Counted from the stretch's first letter, positions 47,134 to 59,889 are shown. The stretch: DNA of 64,000 bases from Paulownia fortunei (GCA_019321725.1 CM033115.1:6830673-6894672); one strand, 5' to 3'. Notes: generated by a model from the sequence alone, not told the origin. Translations and numbers: made by a program.

Positions 47134-48050
47134 TTGGGTTGAAGGTTCTATAGGTATTTGGGTGGAGGTAAGTGAAATTTTTAATTATTAATTTGAAATT
47201 AGTGATGATAGAATTGAAATTGTTTTGGGTAGAATTTAAATTATATTTTTTTTGAAGTTTTTGAATTTTTATTTGTCACTATAAAATGGTAAATTTCACC
47301 ATGATTTTTAAATTTTTGAAGTTCATTTTCATATCTGCTGTGATTTATGATGTGCAATAATGCAATTATCCAATCACAACAATAAATGAGTGCATCATCA
47401 TCAGGTTTCACTTGTGTCTTATTTTCACTATTATTTATGCTGAAAGGATGCAAAAGTAGAATAATACGGATGCCATATAATCTTTTTACCTTGCTTGTAC
47501 CAGGCGTTCATCATTGTCCTTTATACCGCCTAGATTTTAAGCTCAACACTATAGTGGTTGCTTCTTAAATTGTATAAGCTTCTGCGCCAAATGCATATAC
47601 ATCTGCATGTCATTGTCTTTTTGCTTTTTAAGATTTTATACTAATGGAGGAACTAGGAAGTTGTATGTGGGAAGTTTAGATGGAAGGTCTAAATAGAATA
47701 TATTGACCAAACTTTTTTTTGTTTTATTTAGTGTTATGTCTTTTATGTTATTGCTTATATAAAAAAGGTGGATACATCAGCATGATAATTTGAAGTCAAA
47801 ATATCATGATTTTGAGTGTAGTAAACTAAACGAAAGTTGTTTATTGAATGTTTTTAAACTAAACCTTCTCATTAGTTAGCATTGTATGTGCATCTTTTAT
47901 TGTGCTTGTTTGATTTGTATGTGGAAAAAAATAAATCAATTATCTTCTGTCACATACAACTTTGATGGTTGAAATTGCAAGGAGAAGGGCATAGATATTT
48001 CTATTTATTGAGAAAATTACGCTTGAAAGTTTTTTTCCTATTAAACCTAT
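47134..48050. other. Region before the Harbinger pseudogene
   Basis: AT-rich; probably the 5' part of the PIF/Harbinger element, but no terminal inverted repeat was identified. Nothing else is seen. Confidence 0.4.
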
Positions 48051-50880
48051 TTGTGAGGTGAATTCACAATAAATACCAAAATCGACGGTGTTATCATGAT
48101 CGAGGAATTAGATATGTTATGGCAGACAAGATACCGAAATAAGTAGAACATTTGCAAGATCTTATTGCACTTAGTGATGTCGATTATCTAGACAATTTGA
48201 GGATAATGCGTGGTGTTTTTCTAGGCTCTATTACCTCTTAAAGCATGTTGAAGGGCTTGTAAATTCTAGGCATGTCTCAATTAGTGAAAAGCTACCCTGT
48301 TTCTATCTGTGTTGGCCCATGATAAAAAAATAGGGTTGCGCAATTTGATTTTAAATGATCTGGTCAAATAGTTAGCAAATATTTTCATTCTATCTTAAAT
48401 GCAGTATTGAGGCTCCACACTTTACTTGTTGTTACTCCTGAACTAGTTGATGATGACTGCACAAATGCTAGATGGAAATGGTTTAAGGTAAATCTTTTAA
48501 GATGTTGCGCATAAGTAATGATAACTAAATTTACCTAATTACACTTTAATGTGCTCTGCTTATTTATGATGACTCAAAACTAAGTTTTGAGTTTGAACAT
48601 AATCTTATAAATTATAGGGTTGTTTAGGCACTTTAGATGGTACTTATATCAAAGTGAAGGTGGATAGGCTGATAAGGTAAGATATAAAACAATAAAATGT
48701 GATATAGCCGTTAATGTACTTAGTGTATGTGATCGAAATACAAAATTGATTTATGTGTAAACTGGTTGGGAAGGTTCAACTGTGCATGATAAGTTGATTT
48801 TATACCAATAATTCATATGCCTTTTTATTAACATTTGGTTTATTTTTAAGTATTTTGATTACTTTTTATGTATTTAGTTTGAAATCTTGTAGGTAATGAC
48901 AAAAAGGAAAGAAACCAAACACTTGGTTGAAATATTGAAGAATTTGAATTGTGGTGCAACTGATGACTGTTTTTGTATTTCAACCATAACTCTTTGCTAA
49001 AATATGATTTTGACTTAATTCTTGAACTAATAGAAAGACAACAGATATGTATATAACTTTTATGTTTACCACAAAATCCAATTCTATCGATCTCAATAGG
49101 AAAAATGGAGTTCAAGAGTCAGCACTGAGTTGCAATTTTTAGCTATGGCATATCTTGGTATTTTAGGCATAACTATCTCCAAAGATGTCATATTTAGTTG
49201 ATTCAAGTGCATGCGAAAAGCCAAGATACAGAGTTACAATTTATATGCAGATAACCAGAGCTGTTTTGGGATAGAAAGTGGTCTAAAATGGGTTTAAAAA
49301 GGCTAAAGATGCTGAAGATAGTGCTTAGCTGTGCCAGGCTGTCCAGTCAGCACCTACAAGTTGCCACACGGATAAAAGGGGCAAAATAGGTTTTTTACCC
49401 TCTTTAGGGCTTCTCCCATATGATTTTAAGGACTTCAAAGAGCCTCTAAAGGAAGGAGGGACATGAGGAGTTGTTCTTGGATAGAAGAAGGCTGCTGGAT
49501 AGTGAGAGCTTGCTACTGGACAAAGAGCTATTATTGGAGAGAAAAGTGAGCCATTCTTGGAGATAAGAAAAGTTTCAACCATTTCTTCCATTTTACAAAT
49601 TGGTGAACAATTTCCATGTTCTTTCTTATGTATTTCTTGATGTTATTTTCATATATGATGAACTAAACATTTCTTTCTAGAGGATAATGTAACCTTATTT
49701 GATCCTATGTTTTAAATTCCAAACATTATTAGTTCAAATTATTCATTTTATTTGTGTTATCTTGTTTAGTATTGTATCTTGATTATTTGGCCATAATTGA
49801 AAGTGTTTGATGTATGAAATTTGATATTCGAGAGAGGAAAGATTATACATGATCATAAAGATAACATAACCTAAGAATCATAGAGTTGAGAAACTTATGA
49901 AACCTTTGAAGTTTTGAAAAAGAATTCATTGAACCTTTGTAGAGTTTTATTCTTGAGTTTTTATAGAGATATTGAAATTCATATTAGAACTCATAATCAA
50001 TTTGACACTCGAGAGAGAGAATTGATTAGCTTAGAAATTCTTAACTTACATGTGTTATTGACTTGAATTGGTATATTTTGGAAGGAAGAATATATGTGAT
50101 AATTAGGTGACTCATTCATCTTGAATTTCTTATTCATAAGGTATTTGTTGTATTACTTCTAAGAACTCTAGTTTTATTTTTGCAATTTTTATCTTATTCT
50201 ACTTTGTTTACCAATCATCACTTGATTTTTTAGATAAAATTAGGACTATTTGAACTACAATACTTGCTGTAATTTTTGATTACAATCCTTGTGAATACGA
50301 TACTCAACTCACCATTGTTTTAAAACTCAACACTGTGCACTTGCGGTTTGAAAAATATTTCACAAACAGTGCACTCTACAGTTTTGTGTGATGTAGTTAG
50401 TAGGCCTAATGGGTTGAAAGTCGCCTAAAGTATTATTTCATAAAATACAAATTCCTATTTTATTAGTGTACCCATTTTTTTTTTCTTTCAACCTATTAAA
50501 CCATCTTTCAAAACTTGATATTGACAGGTAAGTTTTACTTGTGTGACAATGGCTACACAAATGTGGAAGATTCCTAACTCTATACCATCTAGATGATTGG
50601 GGTAAGAGATCCTCGATTCCATAAAATTATCAAGAATTTCTCAATATGAATCACTCCAAAGCTCGCAATGTTATTGAATGAACATTTGGACTATTATATA
50701 ACTTCATCTTGTCTAAGATGCCTGTTGATCCATTAGAGCACTTGTTAAATGATGACCTAGAACTTAACCACGAAGAAGACGATGCTATGGAATTCATACA
50801 CTATCAAGTCATCATAAGAATGGTCTAGTTGCAGAGATACTTTAGCTCGTTCTATGTTTAATGAGTGAAGAGGTTTTATG
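48050..50880 (+). pseudogene. PIF/Harbinger transposase, split by a solo LTR
   Basis: Remnant of a Harbinger-type DDE nuclease. Before the insertion: N-terminal region near 48240-48480 (LKHVEGLVNSRHVSISEKL), then GCLGTLDGTYIKVKV with the first catalytic Asp near 48630, then YKTIKCDIAVNVLSVCDRN and V-stop-TGWEGSTVHD ending at the LTR (48787). After it: STVLCDVVSRPNGLKVA at about 50375-50427, an intron-like gap, then GKFYLCDNGYTN from about 50528 (second Asp region), MNHSKARNVIE-stop-TFGLLYN (Glu region) and WSSCRDTLARSMFNE at about 50820-50868. Stops and frameshifts are common. It pairs with the Myb/SANT pseudogene downstream. Confidence 0.8.
48787..50368 (+). mobile_element. Ty3-type solo LTR (1582 bp) inside the Harbinger transposase
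   Basis: Starts TGATAAGTTG, ends TTTCACAAACA, and is flanked by GTGCA on both sides (48782-48786 and 50369-50373). Removing it and one GTGCA restores continuity of the Harbinger reading frame. The end region (GTGAATACGATACTCAACTC, ACTGTGCACTTGCGGTTTG) and the TGATAAG start are typical of long plant Ty3 LTRs. The element at the right end of the window has an LTR with the same TGATAAG start. Confidence 0.8.
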
Positions 50881-51352
50881 ATTAGTTAGGATTTTATGAA
50901 ATGCATGAATGTAATTTTTTTCATTCGGAACATTAGTGTACTATTGTCCACTTAAATTATGTTTCTTATCTATTTTTACTTTAATATGAACTTGTAATTT
51001 GGTTGGTTGTACCTTCGGAAATAGATAAACACATGTTTTTGAATTAGATATTATTTACATGGTTCAATGAAGTACTGTACATTCGTATTCTGTAATTGAA
51101 AGATGTTTGTTTCATTTGACGTAATAGTTTTTTTTTGTTGGTCTTATGTTAAGTTGGTATTGCATTAGCTATAATTCATCCTTAAATAATTTGCTAGAAT
51201 GTGAAAATTATTAATGAGATTTCACTAAAGTTCACATGTTAATTTTTGTCATGTGCTCTTATGGATAAATTTTTGTCAAATATATGTTAAAATTTGTTTC
51301 TAATTTTCATGTGTCTGGTATTGAAGAGTTAGGTTGGTATATCTGATCAGTA

Positions 51353-52375
51353 ATGGTAGCATCAGGTAACAAATTTACATGTGCTAGCCACAAAAGAAAT
51401 GACAAAGGTAAGAGGAGTTGGAGTCAACGAGAGGAAGAGGTGTTGATTGTAGCTTTGAGGATATTATGGCTAAAGGGTGGAAATTTAAAAATGGTTTTAA
51501 AATTGGTTATTTCCAAGTATTGGAATAAGAAATGGGAAAAATATTTTCGGGCACAGATCTTAGAGCAATTCCACACATCAACTCCAAGATTCATATATGG
51601 AAAAAGAATTACAATAGTCTTCTTTCCATGTTGTCATGCAGAGGGATAGGCTGGAATGACATCACAAAATTGATAGAGGTGCATGATGATGTGTGAGATT
51701 TCTATTTGAAGGTAAACCTATATTTAATGTTGACATTTTAATATACATTTTCTTCTTCACTTGATTGAAATACAATGTTGGATTATTCTTTAGTTTTAGT
51801 GTGCCTTTCAAGTAGATGCAAATGCTCATCTTATGAGGTTTAAGTTGTGGCCCCATTACCATGATTGGCGTGAGATTCTTCAAAAAGATATGTCCACAGG
51901 AGATCATGCTGAAATTTTATGGAGTTAATCAACCAAGTGATCAATGGAATTGTTGTAAAGGATACCAAAATTCATCAAGAGTTTGACAACATGTTTGAGG
52001 GTTTGATGATGAAATAAAGACAATGTCTACGTACCAACTTAAAAGCATTGCTCAGGGAAGAAGAGTAATGGGAAAAAAATAAAATATGTGGATACTCTAG
52101 ATCCTATTTACGAGCTCTTTGGCAACTTCTATCAAAATACCAATGCTAGATTAGGTGATATTGCAAAGAGAATTGGATATGGGTGTGAAGTGGTTGGGAA
52201 TATAAATGGGTGGAGTCTATAAGAAAAGTTGTTGGTTTTCAAGCTTTTGGTGAAGAACATTGAAGATTAGGAACTATTCTTTAGCTTGCCGAGCGAGGCT
52301 AGAGTTGAAGTTGCTAGGATAAAGCTGGCTGGCAGTTTGCAAAAGTATACATCCTTCCCATCCTTCTGTTGGATG
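51353..52375 (+). pseudogene. Myb/SANT-like DNA-binding protein of the PIF/Harbinger element, decayed
   Basis: Second protein of Harbinger elements, which works with the transposase in DNA binding. The N-terminal frame (51353-51649) contains KGKRSWSQREEEVLIVALRI, the Myb/SANT-like trihelix start. In other frames the conserved blocks continue: GWNDITKLIEVHDDV near 51650, DANAHLMRFKLWPHYHDWRE near 51810, LQKDMSTGDHAEI near 51875, and the C-terminal LFFSLPSEARVEVARIKLAG near 52275-52335. Order and spacing match the family; frameshifts and stops show it is dead. Same strand as the transposase. Confidence 0.75.
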
Positions 52376-54990
52376 GAGGGAAACCCTTTTTTGGATTGCA
52401 CATATGTAATATTGTGTAGGAGGCTTTTATATGTTGCTGTAATTTACAACTTTTCAAACTAAAATTATATAATTAGCAGCTTGTAGTTACGGTTTGATCC
52501 TGTTTTGTTTACAAACTTGAAGGAAAGGGGTTGTATTGTGGTTTTTTATTAGGATAAATCCAAAAACACCCTTGTATTTTACCAAAATTGCTAAAACAAC
52601 CTCGTGTTAAAAAAATAACTCTTAAACCCCTTGTGTAATTTTTAATTCTGCACACTCTCCCTGCCCATCTTGTATAATTAATGACATCAAATTTTACATT
52701 GAAATCTGTTACAGTAGTGCTCGGCGTGCCAATTATTCTGGCTGTTCTTATACTCTTGCGAATCATTCTTATTTATATTAATATTATTTAAATAATAATC
52801 TTTATCTTAAATTCATCATAAGAATTAGATAAAGTCCTTAGACCATACATAGCTATAGGGCATGATTGCACATATAATGGTGATCGTGGAATATGCCTCT
52901 AAGGCTGTGATCTTAAAATGTTCAAAGTTAAGGATCAATGAGATGAAACATCATTGATCCTACTGAGACTTGCGCATATGAAGCAGACTCGAAAAGAGGA
53001 TGCCTCATTTTATAAGTATTGGTATGGAGACACTAGTGCATGTATGCGGGTGCTTGTTGGGAACAAGTACACTGAACAACCCCACCTGAAAATTCCTAAT
53101 TGAAAATATTTTATTGTCAAATGGGAATTTTCTCGTTATGATAGTGCAAGAATTAGTACTTGGACTTGGAAGCACCATGGTAACCTTGTGCATGACATGT
53201 TGTACTTTGATGTATTTCTTGATTGCATGACAATCACAAGGGGTTTATATTGGGTGTAACATCTTTATGTATGGAGATTAATGAGTGGCCAACAAAGGAT
53301 CCATCACCTATCTAGATGAATAGGTGAATCTCCTATGTATTCAACTGTACTTGACCCTAAAATTCTTGGCCAAGGTTGGATGGAAATTAGACATAGGGTT
53401 TTTTAATTGTTAATCATCGAGTCAAACTACTAGAAATGGAAACATAGTTATTGAGTTAATGGGGTTTCGACTCAACATCCATGCCCTAGGCTCAATCGGG
53501 AGATTAGACAATGAAAGGATTGTAATTGAAATAGGTTCGCACATTCACCTTAGATTAGGAGTCATGATGCATTGCCAAGTGCTTCCCATGTCTTGTGGGT
53601 TTTTGGAATTAATAAGTTAATTCCAAGAGAATTAATTAATTGAATTAATTAATTAGAACAATTAATTGTTCAACTAAGTCACAAGAGTTGTGAACCTACG
53701 GCTAGTTTAAACTGAACCTAAGGGGTCACACACAAAACTTGGACAAGTCCATTTCTAGCCTAGAAATTAATCCAAGTGTTGGATTAAATTAATTAATGTG
53801 ATTAATTAATGGGGATTAGATTAATTTAATTATAGAATTAATTTAATTAATTAATTGGATTAATTGATTGGACCTAATTGGATTAGGGAGCCCAATTGGA
53901 ATATTTAATTAATTAATTTGATCAATTAAGTAAGATGAGCCTAGTTAATTAAATGAATTAATTAATTGATTGAATCAATTAAAATAAGGGTCTAATTGAT
54001 TACTTAGGTCTAGGCCCATTAGGTGTGGACTTGTAGGAAACTCATTAGTAAATTGGATTGGAAATCCAATTCCTAGATGAAGTTGAATTGAGAATTCAAT
54101 TTCTATGAGGTAATAAGGAAAAAGGAAAGTCCTTATGTGATAAGAAAACTTACTAAAAGAGTTGGAGATAAGAAATGAAGAAGAGTCCTACATGGAAAGG
54201 ACTTGTGGTAGCCTTTATTGGCAATCTTCTTGGATGTTTTTTATGGAGATTTTATTGTAGATTTTTGTTAAGAAAAATAGTTTTCTTTCATCCCTAAAAA
54301 TTCATCCATTTTCCTTTCAATCTCCAAAAGTTCACCAACCTTTTATCTAGTTTAATTCTTAATTTAATTGTTGAATTAAAAATTAAATTAAACACCTAAA
54401 ATACTAATTGTTAGTGTGTTCTTGTTTCAAATAAAATTATTTTGGGATAGAATTATCGAATCAAAATCACTAGCATATGATTCGGTTGCGAGTGGGCATC
54501 CAAGGTGTGGATATCATTAGAGGGATAATATTTGGGATCCTAGAAACGAATCAGATTTCAATTAAAGGGTTTTGAATTGAAGAACATGGAGATACTTTTA
54601 TGCAAGGATAATGATTTGAATAGTGTCAATCCCTATATCAGCCGGAGTGCAAATCAAGGTAAAAGTTTTTGAAACTTTCTTACTTTAACTATCAGAAAAC
54701 GAACAACTGAGTAATCGTGAAAGGGTTCCGGAATTCATTTTAATTACATGTGATGTAATGTATATTTATATTTTTAAAAAATTTTAAATTCCGCCGCGTA
54801 TACATTTCGCGGGATAGCGCGAACCCAATAAAATCAAATCAGTGGTTCATATTATTCTTTTATTTTATTAGTTATGTTTTTTTCTTTTCAAATATGTATG
54901 TATGTTATTTATATATATACATGTATACATATTATACATATATATATATATATATAAATATATACACATTCACATATCGATTCAAAAGAT
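52376..54990. other. Repeat-like, AT-rich region, possible decayed LTR
   Basis: No gene is supported. 53620-54000 is packed with AATTAATT motifs (see next entry). 54560-54830 ends in a GC-richer segment (AAATTCCGCCGCGTATACAT, TTTCGCGGGATAGCGCGAAC) resembling the 3' end of copia-type LTRs. I could not find a matching start or target duplication, so a solo LTR is only a suggestion. 54900-54970 is a TA-rich microsatellite. Confidence 0.4.
53622..54000. repeat. AATTAATT-rich cluster
   Basis: TAATTAATT and GAATTAATTAATT recur every 10-40 bases, separated by sequences such as TTGGATTAA and GCCCAATTGG, giving many short palindromes. Confidence 0.75.
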
Positions 54991-55059
54991 AAAGAAAGGG
55001 TTCATGGATTGAATTTGGGCTTTTTGGAAGGTTTTGGGAAGAAGAAATTGGGGACTTGA

Positions 55060-55400
55060 AGATTGATGATTGAAAAAGAAGAACAAAAGGATTTGGGATT
55101 GAATTTGGGTTTTCTAAAAAGGGAATTAAATCTGGGTTTTTGGGAAGAAGAAGAAGAAAAAGAAGAAGAAGAAGGAAGGAAGAAATATAAGGGCGGTAGC
55201 GGTGGGCTAACGCTGGTAGCAGCAGGCTTGCTCGGCGATCTTGGATCTGGTTTGAATCTCTTTGAATCTATTAGTTTTGAATCTATTGGGTTTGAATGGG
55301 ATTTGAATTTAAAATGTTTAGTGTTTGAATGTGGAGAAGGTGGCGGGCTGGTGGTGGTGGTGGTTGTAGCGACTTTGGCGATAGGATAAGGAGGATGAAG
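55060..55400. repeat. Low-complexity GAA/GGT-rich tract
   Basis: Repeats of GAAGAA, TTTGAAT/TTGGGTTT and GGTGGTGGT. Both strands are open (Glu/Gly-rich on plus, Ser/Pro/Thr-rich on minus) because of base composition; no recognisable protein. Confidence 0.65.
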
Positions 55401-55850
55401 GGGAGAAGGAAAAATTAAAAAAAAAAAGCAAAATAACAAATATTTTTGAATTAATTAAATTTAAAAAAAACTTATTTTAATTAGAATTGAATTACATTAA
55501 AAATGTTAATTAAAATTGAAAGTGTAAAAACTAAGTAATAAATTTTTTTAAATTAATTAAATTTAAAAATTGATTTTAATTAAATTGAAAGTTCTTTTTT
55601 TGTATTTATAAATGTGCTACAACTTTAAGATTGCAAATCCAAGTGTAGGTTGTGTTAAGTAATAAATTTCTCGTAAGTTCAAGGTCGATTTACAGGAAAG
55701 TTGTTTGAAGATTTCATTATTATATTTCTAAAAAAAATAGGCTTATGTGGTTTAGAATATATAAAAAATATAATGTATGATATAACTAAAAAAATAACAA
55801 AATAATAAAAATATTAAGAATTAGAGATCCGCTCTTGAGTTTTGGATGAA
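55401..55850. other. AT-rich spacer before the Athila-like element
   Basis: Poly-A/T runs and AATTAAATT motifs; nothing coding is seen. Confidence 0.5.
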
Positions 55851-57419
55851 TGAATGGTTATTTATTCTTTTTTCCTCTTTAAATGCCACAATTGGTATCC
55901 ATGCATAATGATGGTTCTAATGGGAAGATGTTATCAAATAACTCATGCATTAAGATAATCATGGTATTATCTTACTGTTTGTAAATTATCTCTTAATGCC
56001 AATACTTGTTTATGTGGTCAAATATTTATGCACACTTTTGTCTACAACAAATCAAAATTTCACATTAGCAGTCGATGGGGCAGTACAATAAGCTAAATGA
56101 ACCAAAGTATTTGTTGTGCCATTAGAGATACATAAATCAAGAATCACCACAAAACAAGAAAGGTTTTAACACCAATACTTATTTATGGGATCAAGTATTT
56201 ATGCACACCTTTGTCTATAACAAATCAAGGTTTCACATTAGCAGTCGGTGGGGTAGAACCATACAATAAGCTAAATGAACCAAAGTATTTGTTGTATCAT
56301 TGGTGATACATAAATCAAGAATCATCACTAAACAAGGAGGGTTTCAATCAAAAACCAAAACAATAAAACAACACACTTGAACATTATGGAGGGTTTCAAT
56401 CAAAAACCAAAATAATAAAACAATTATGTACCGTTATAACCATTCCTATTCCTTCATCAAGAGCTCCACCCTTTCCCTTCAACTTAAATGAAATTTAGAA
56501 AGATATAATGAAAGTAAAAAAAAACTAAAAATAGAAGAGAAATTAGAGAATACATTTCTATTACAACTAGAAAATTTACATTACTACTAGAAAACTTAGT
56601 CTAAAAAAAGACAATAAGGAAATTTTCTTTTTCCATCTAAGAGTTTGTTGTGTGTTGAATACCATCCAAGAGCTCCTATTTATAATAGAAGAGTGCCTAA
56701 TTGGAATCTCCAAATTCACTCTAAATGCACTCTAAATTAACTTTAAATGTGATCTAAATTCAAATGTCTTTTTCAAATTTGAATTTTTAATCCATTTTTT
56801 TCTATGCAATTAGCTGATTTTAGATTTGCCCTTTAGCTTCATTTTTCAACTTGAATCACCTAATACCAACCACTAGGGAGAAAGTTATGTTTGATTTAAA
56901 AAAATGTGTCAGTATAGATAGATTCTTTCTAACGCTCTCACTTGGATAATTTTTTTTCTATAATCAAGACTAAATTGGGTTTGATCTTCCAACAGAAAAG
57001 TTGTAGTTAACTCTTGGATTTCAAATGAAGTAAGATTAAGGTCCATAGGATTTTTGAGCATGAAGGTATGCCTAAAATATCAAAACTACAGAAGTTTGGA
57101 AACATGCTGATTTTGAGCCCAACAATTACTTGGAAAGTTCAAGTGATTTTTTTCATATATTTTGATCTACATATGATAAACTTAGGTAAAAAGGGCCATT
57201 TTCTTCTAATTGTGATGCTTATTTGATCCAATGAAATATTATCTCTAATTTGTTCACGAAACGTGTTGTCTTCTTCAGTTTTATTTTGGCTCTTTTTGAT
57301 ATCTTTTTATTCATTGATTCCCTAACACAAAATATTAATAAAACTATAATATTAACAAGAATAAAACAAGTAAAGTATAAATGATTTGATACAAAATATA
57401 TCAAAATATGCACTTATCA
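55850..57419 (-). repeat. 3' LTR of the Athila-like element, with an internal tandem duplication
   Basis: Starts (minus strand) TGATAAGTGC directly after the polypurine tract. A block of about 175 bases is repeated at about 55993-56150 and 56170-56335 (shared CACATTAGCAGTCG, AATAAGCTAAATGAACCAAA, GTATTTGTTGT). A shorter repeat, AGGGTTTCAATCAAAAACCA, occurs at 56338 and 56391. The far end is not fixed. Confidence 0.6.
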
Positions 57420-59130
57420 AATTCCCCACACTTAACCATTGCTCGTCCTTGAGCAAGCCTAAAACAAACCTAAACTAATCCACTTTCGTAGGAAATTACA
57501 ATTGTGTTTAGCATATGCAACAAGCCTTTAAACCTCTAGATAGTCCATAGAGGATGAGTTATAGTCTCGTAAGGGTTTTCCGTGGTGATACCCACAAATA
57601 CCTATAGTAACTAACTTTTAACAATTATTATGAGGAAGCAACAAAGTAATATGGAAATGAAATCAAATAAGTGTTGAATTTAACCCTTAGTCATTTAAAA
57701 GTTAATACATTTCCACAATAAGCATACTCCAATGTGTGTGTGAATAGTTAATGTCAATAGTGATGAAATCATACATGCTTCACATAAGTGAATTCCTATA
57801 GAATCTCACAAAAACCATCACCTAATCACTAATGGAAGAGTTAAATATCATAGGCTCTTCATTTAGTACAAATCTCCACTATACTGAAGGCACAACACAA
57901 AATCAAAAGGTTTTCAACAAAGGTTCTAATGGGGCCAACAAAGTCTTTAAAAATTTCATGGGATTAGAGACATAGAGTTTATCATTGAAGAATTTTCATA
58001 CTCCACGAATTTCAACACTGGGGCCTATTGTTATTGAATTAGACTCATCTTCATCATTCTTATTGATTTTACAACATCCCATTTTTAGTTGCAACTTATA
58101 ATATCTTTTACACTTTATATTTTTTTAGAAAAAAAACTTCCCCACACTTATATTCTATTCCAACCCAAATTTCTTTTGCAAGTTCACCTTGTCAATGGAA
58201 TGTCTGTTAAATTCAAAATTATTTTTAGAACAAGGGTAGGAAAATAGTGTATTTAGCCTAGGTAAGAAGATACGATTACAAAAAAAAAATGCTTGTTTAT
58301 TGAAAGGCTCAAAGTGGCTTACTATGGGGGATGTTCTCTTGGAATCACATGGCGAATAAAGCTGATTTGGCCATGGTACTAGAAAGCCTAATGCTTTAAT
58401 TATTTTTCAAGTGATGCTCAATCAGCCATTCGCAAAAGTTCTAACACTCAACCCTTTCATGTCGAAATTCAAGTGATGATTAAAACGAGAGCATAAGAAC
58501 TACCTATTTTGACATATTTGTCTCCACACCGAATAACATAACTATTTATGCAAAATATTTTGATTATAATTATTACAAAAATATATTAACCAAAGAACAA
58601 CATCAAAGTCCAAAACAATACCAATCATCAATCAAACTACATTATCCGTGCTTAATTTTAATCATTGAAGTTGGAAGAATATCTACAATTTAAAAAAAAA
58701 TTGACAATTCAAAAACTTTTATTAAAAACTTCACACACTTGCCATGTTATGTAAAAAATAAAAATAAAAAATAGGGGTGCGTCTCAATAGTGTTACAATT
58801 ACCCTTTATTTTGCCACCTTTTTTTATGGTTTCAATGGACCCAAAAGAAAATACGCTTGAATTTTTTTTTTAAAAAAAACTAGAAAAAACACATTAAACA
58901 CACTATCAATTATCCATTCCCCAAACCTAATGGAGACATTGTCTCTAATATCGAAAATAGATAGGAAAATAGAGTTTAGAAGATATTATTTGAAATGTGA
59001 CTTATTGAAAAATAAAGCTGAAACAACATAATATATACACTATTAGTTGAAACCATTAAAGATAAATTTCACAGGCTGAGAATCAAATTCATTTTATGTT
59101 TTTGACCATTGTCTTTGTTGGACTAATCCA
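57420..59130 (-). other. 3' untranslated part of the Athila-like element
   Basis: Between the LOG-like remnant and the LTR. No convincing coding sequence in either strand. Confidence 0.5.
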
Positions 59131-59692
59131 CATAACCTAATACTGGATCAAGTTTTAGCATATATGCTAGAAATTGATCAATCGGTTGGTCAGGTGTTGG
59201 AATAGAAATGTCACAGATGGTGAAATAAAACTTTTTTTACAGCATGATCTACAAAAGATAGCGAACTATCAAAGAAATCATTAATATTAAGAATACCTAC
59301 AGGTTTCTGGTGAATGTTGAGTTGTGCCCAAGAGAGATAACTTGGAATAATCCCTCCAGTGTACTAAAACCTCCATGTAAAGTGATAAATGGATCAGTAA
59401 TATTTAACATGTTAGACATTCTATCATGAATATGTGACACTTTTAGCTCATATCTAATAGTCATACTTGTGATATTCTATACTATTAAAAATTTTGGGAT
59501 AACTCCTAAAACTTTGACTCCTCCTACATGAGAAGAAGTAGCAACACTCCCTATTAATCCCATACTACCTCTCCCATATACTAAACGAATTTTTCTTTTT
59601 GCTAAGATTCTATCAAGGTTATTGGCTGCCCCTATAAACTCACATTTTTTTCTTGAATCGATTCCGCAAAAGATAAAAATACAGTTGAACTT
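59130..59692 (-). pseudogene. LOG-type gene copy (cytokinin riboside 5'-monophosphate phosphoribohydrolase family), intronless and broken
   Basis: The minus strand carries the LOG fold in order: FNCIFIFCGIDSRKK (family FkrvCVFCGSSsGkk) near 59690, GAANNLDRILAKRKIRLVYG, GRGSMGLIGSVA (family GGGSxGLMG), GGVKVLGVIPK near 59480-59520, VSHIHDRMSNMLNITDPFIT, HGGFSTLEGLFQVI near 59340-59372 (family PGGxGTxEE), SWAQLNIHQKPVGILNI and SLSFVDHAVKK. LOG enzymes release active cytokinin bases from their nucleotides. Here the PGGxGTxxE motif is damaged, there is a stop after VIPKFLIV and at least one frameshift after FQVI. The copy reads across without introns, whereas plant LOG genes have several, so a retrocopy is likely. 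It lies between pol and the 3' LTR of the retroelement, in the same orientation. Confidence 0.75.
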
Positions 59693-59889
59693 GCGAGTGG
59701 AAGACCCTTCTATTTTTTTTCTTTTTTTTTTTGAAAGTGAGTTGTGAAAGAATAGAGTAAGTACAGTGCCATTTATTAGGGTGTGAATAGAGGAAATATT
59801 TATTGCACGTCTTTTTTTGTTGTTAGAAAGGTTGAAAATAAGGACACAAAATTTGAAAATTTGCTACTTACCCATGAATGTACATGTAG

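Noticed and set aside
52376..54830. A full solo LTR call for this region
   Set aside because: The right end looks LTR-like but no TG start with a matching 5-bp duplication was found.
55002..55439. Open frames on both strands (Ser/Pro/Thr-rich and Glu/Gly-rich)
   Set aside because: They follow from GAA, TTTGAAT and GGT simple repeats; no motif, no splice context.
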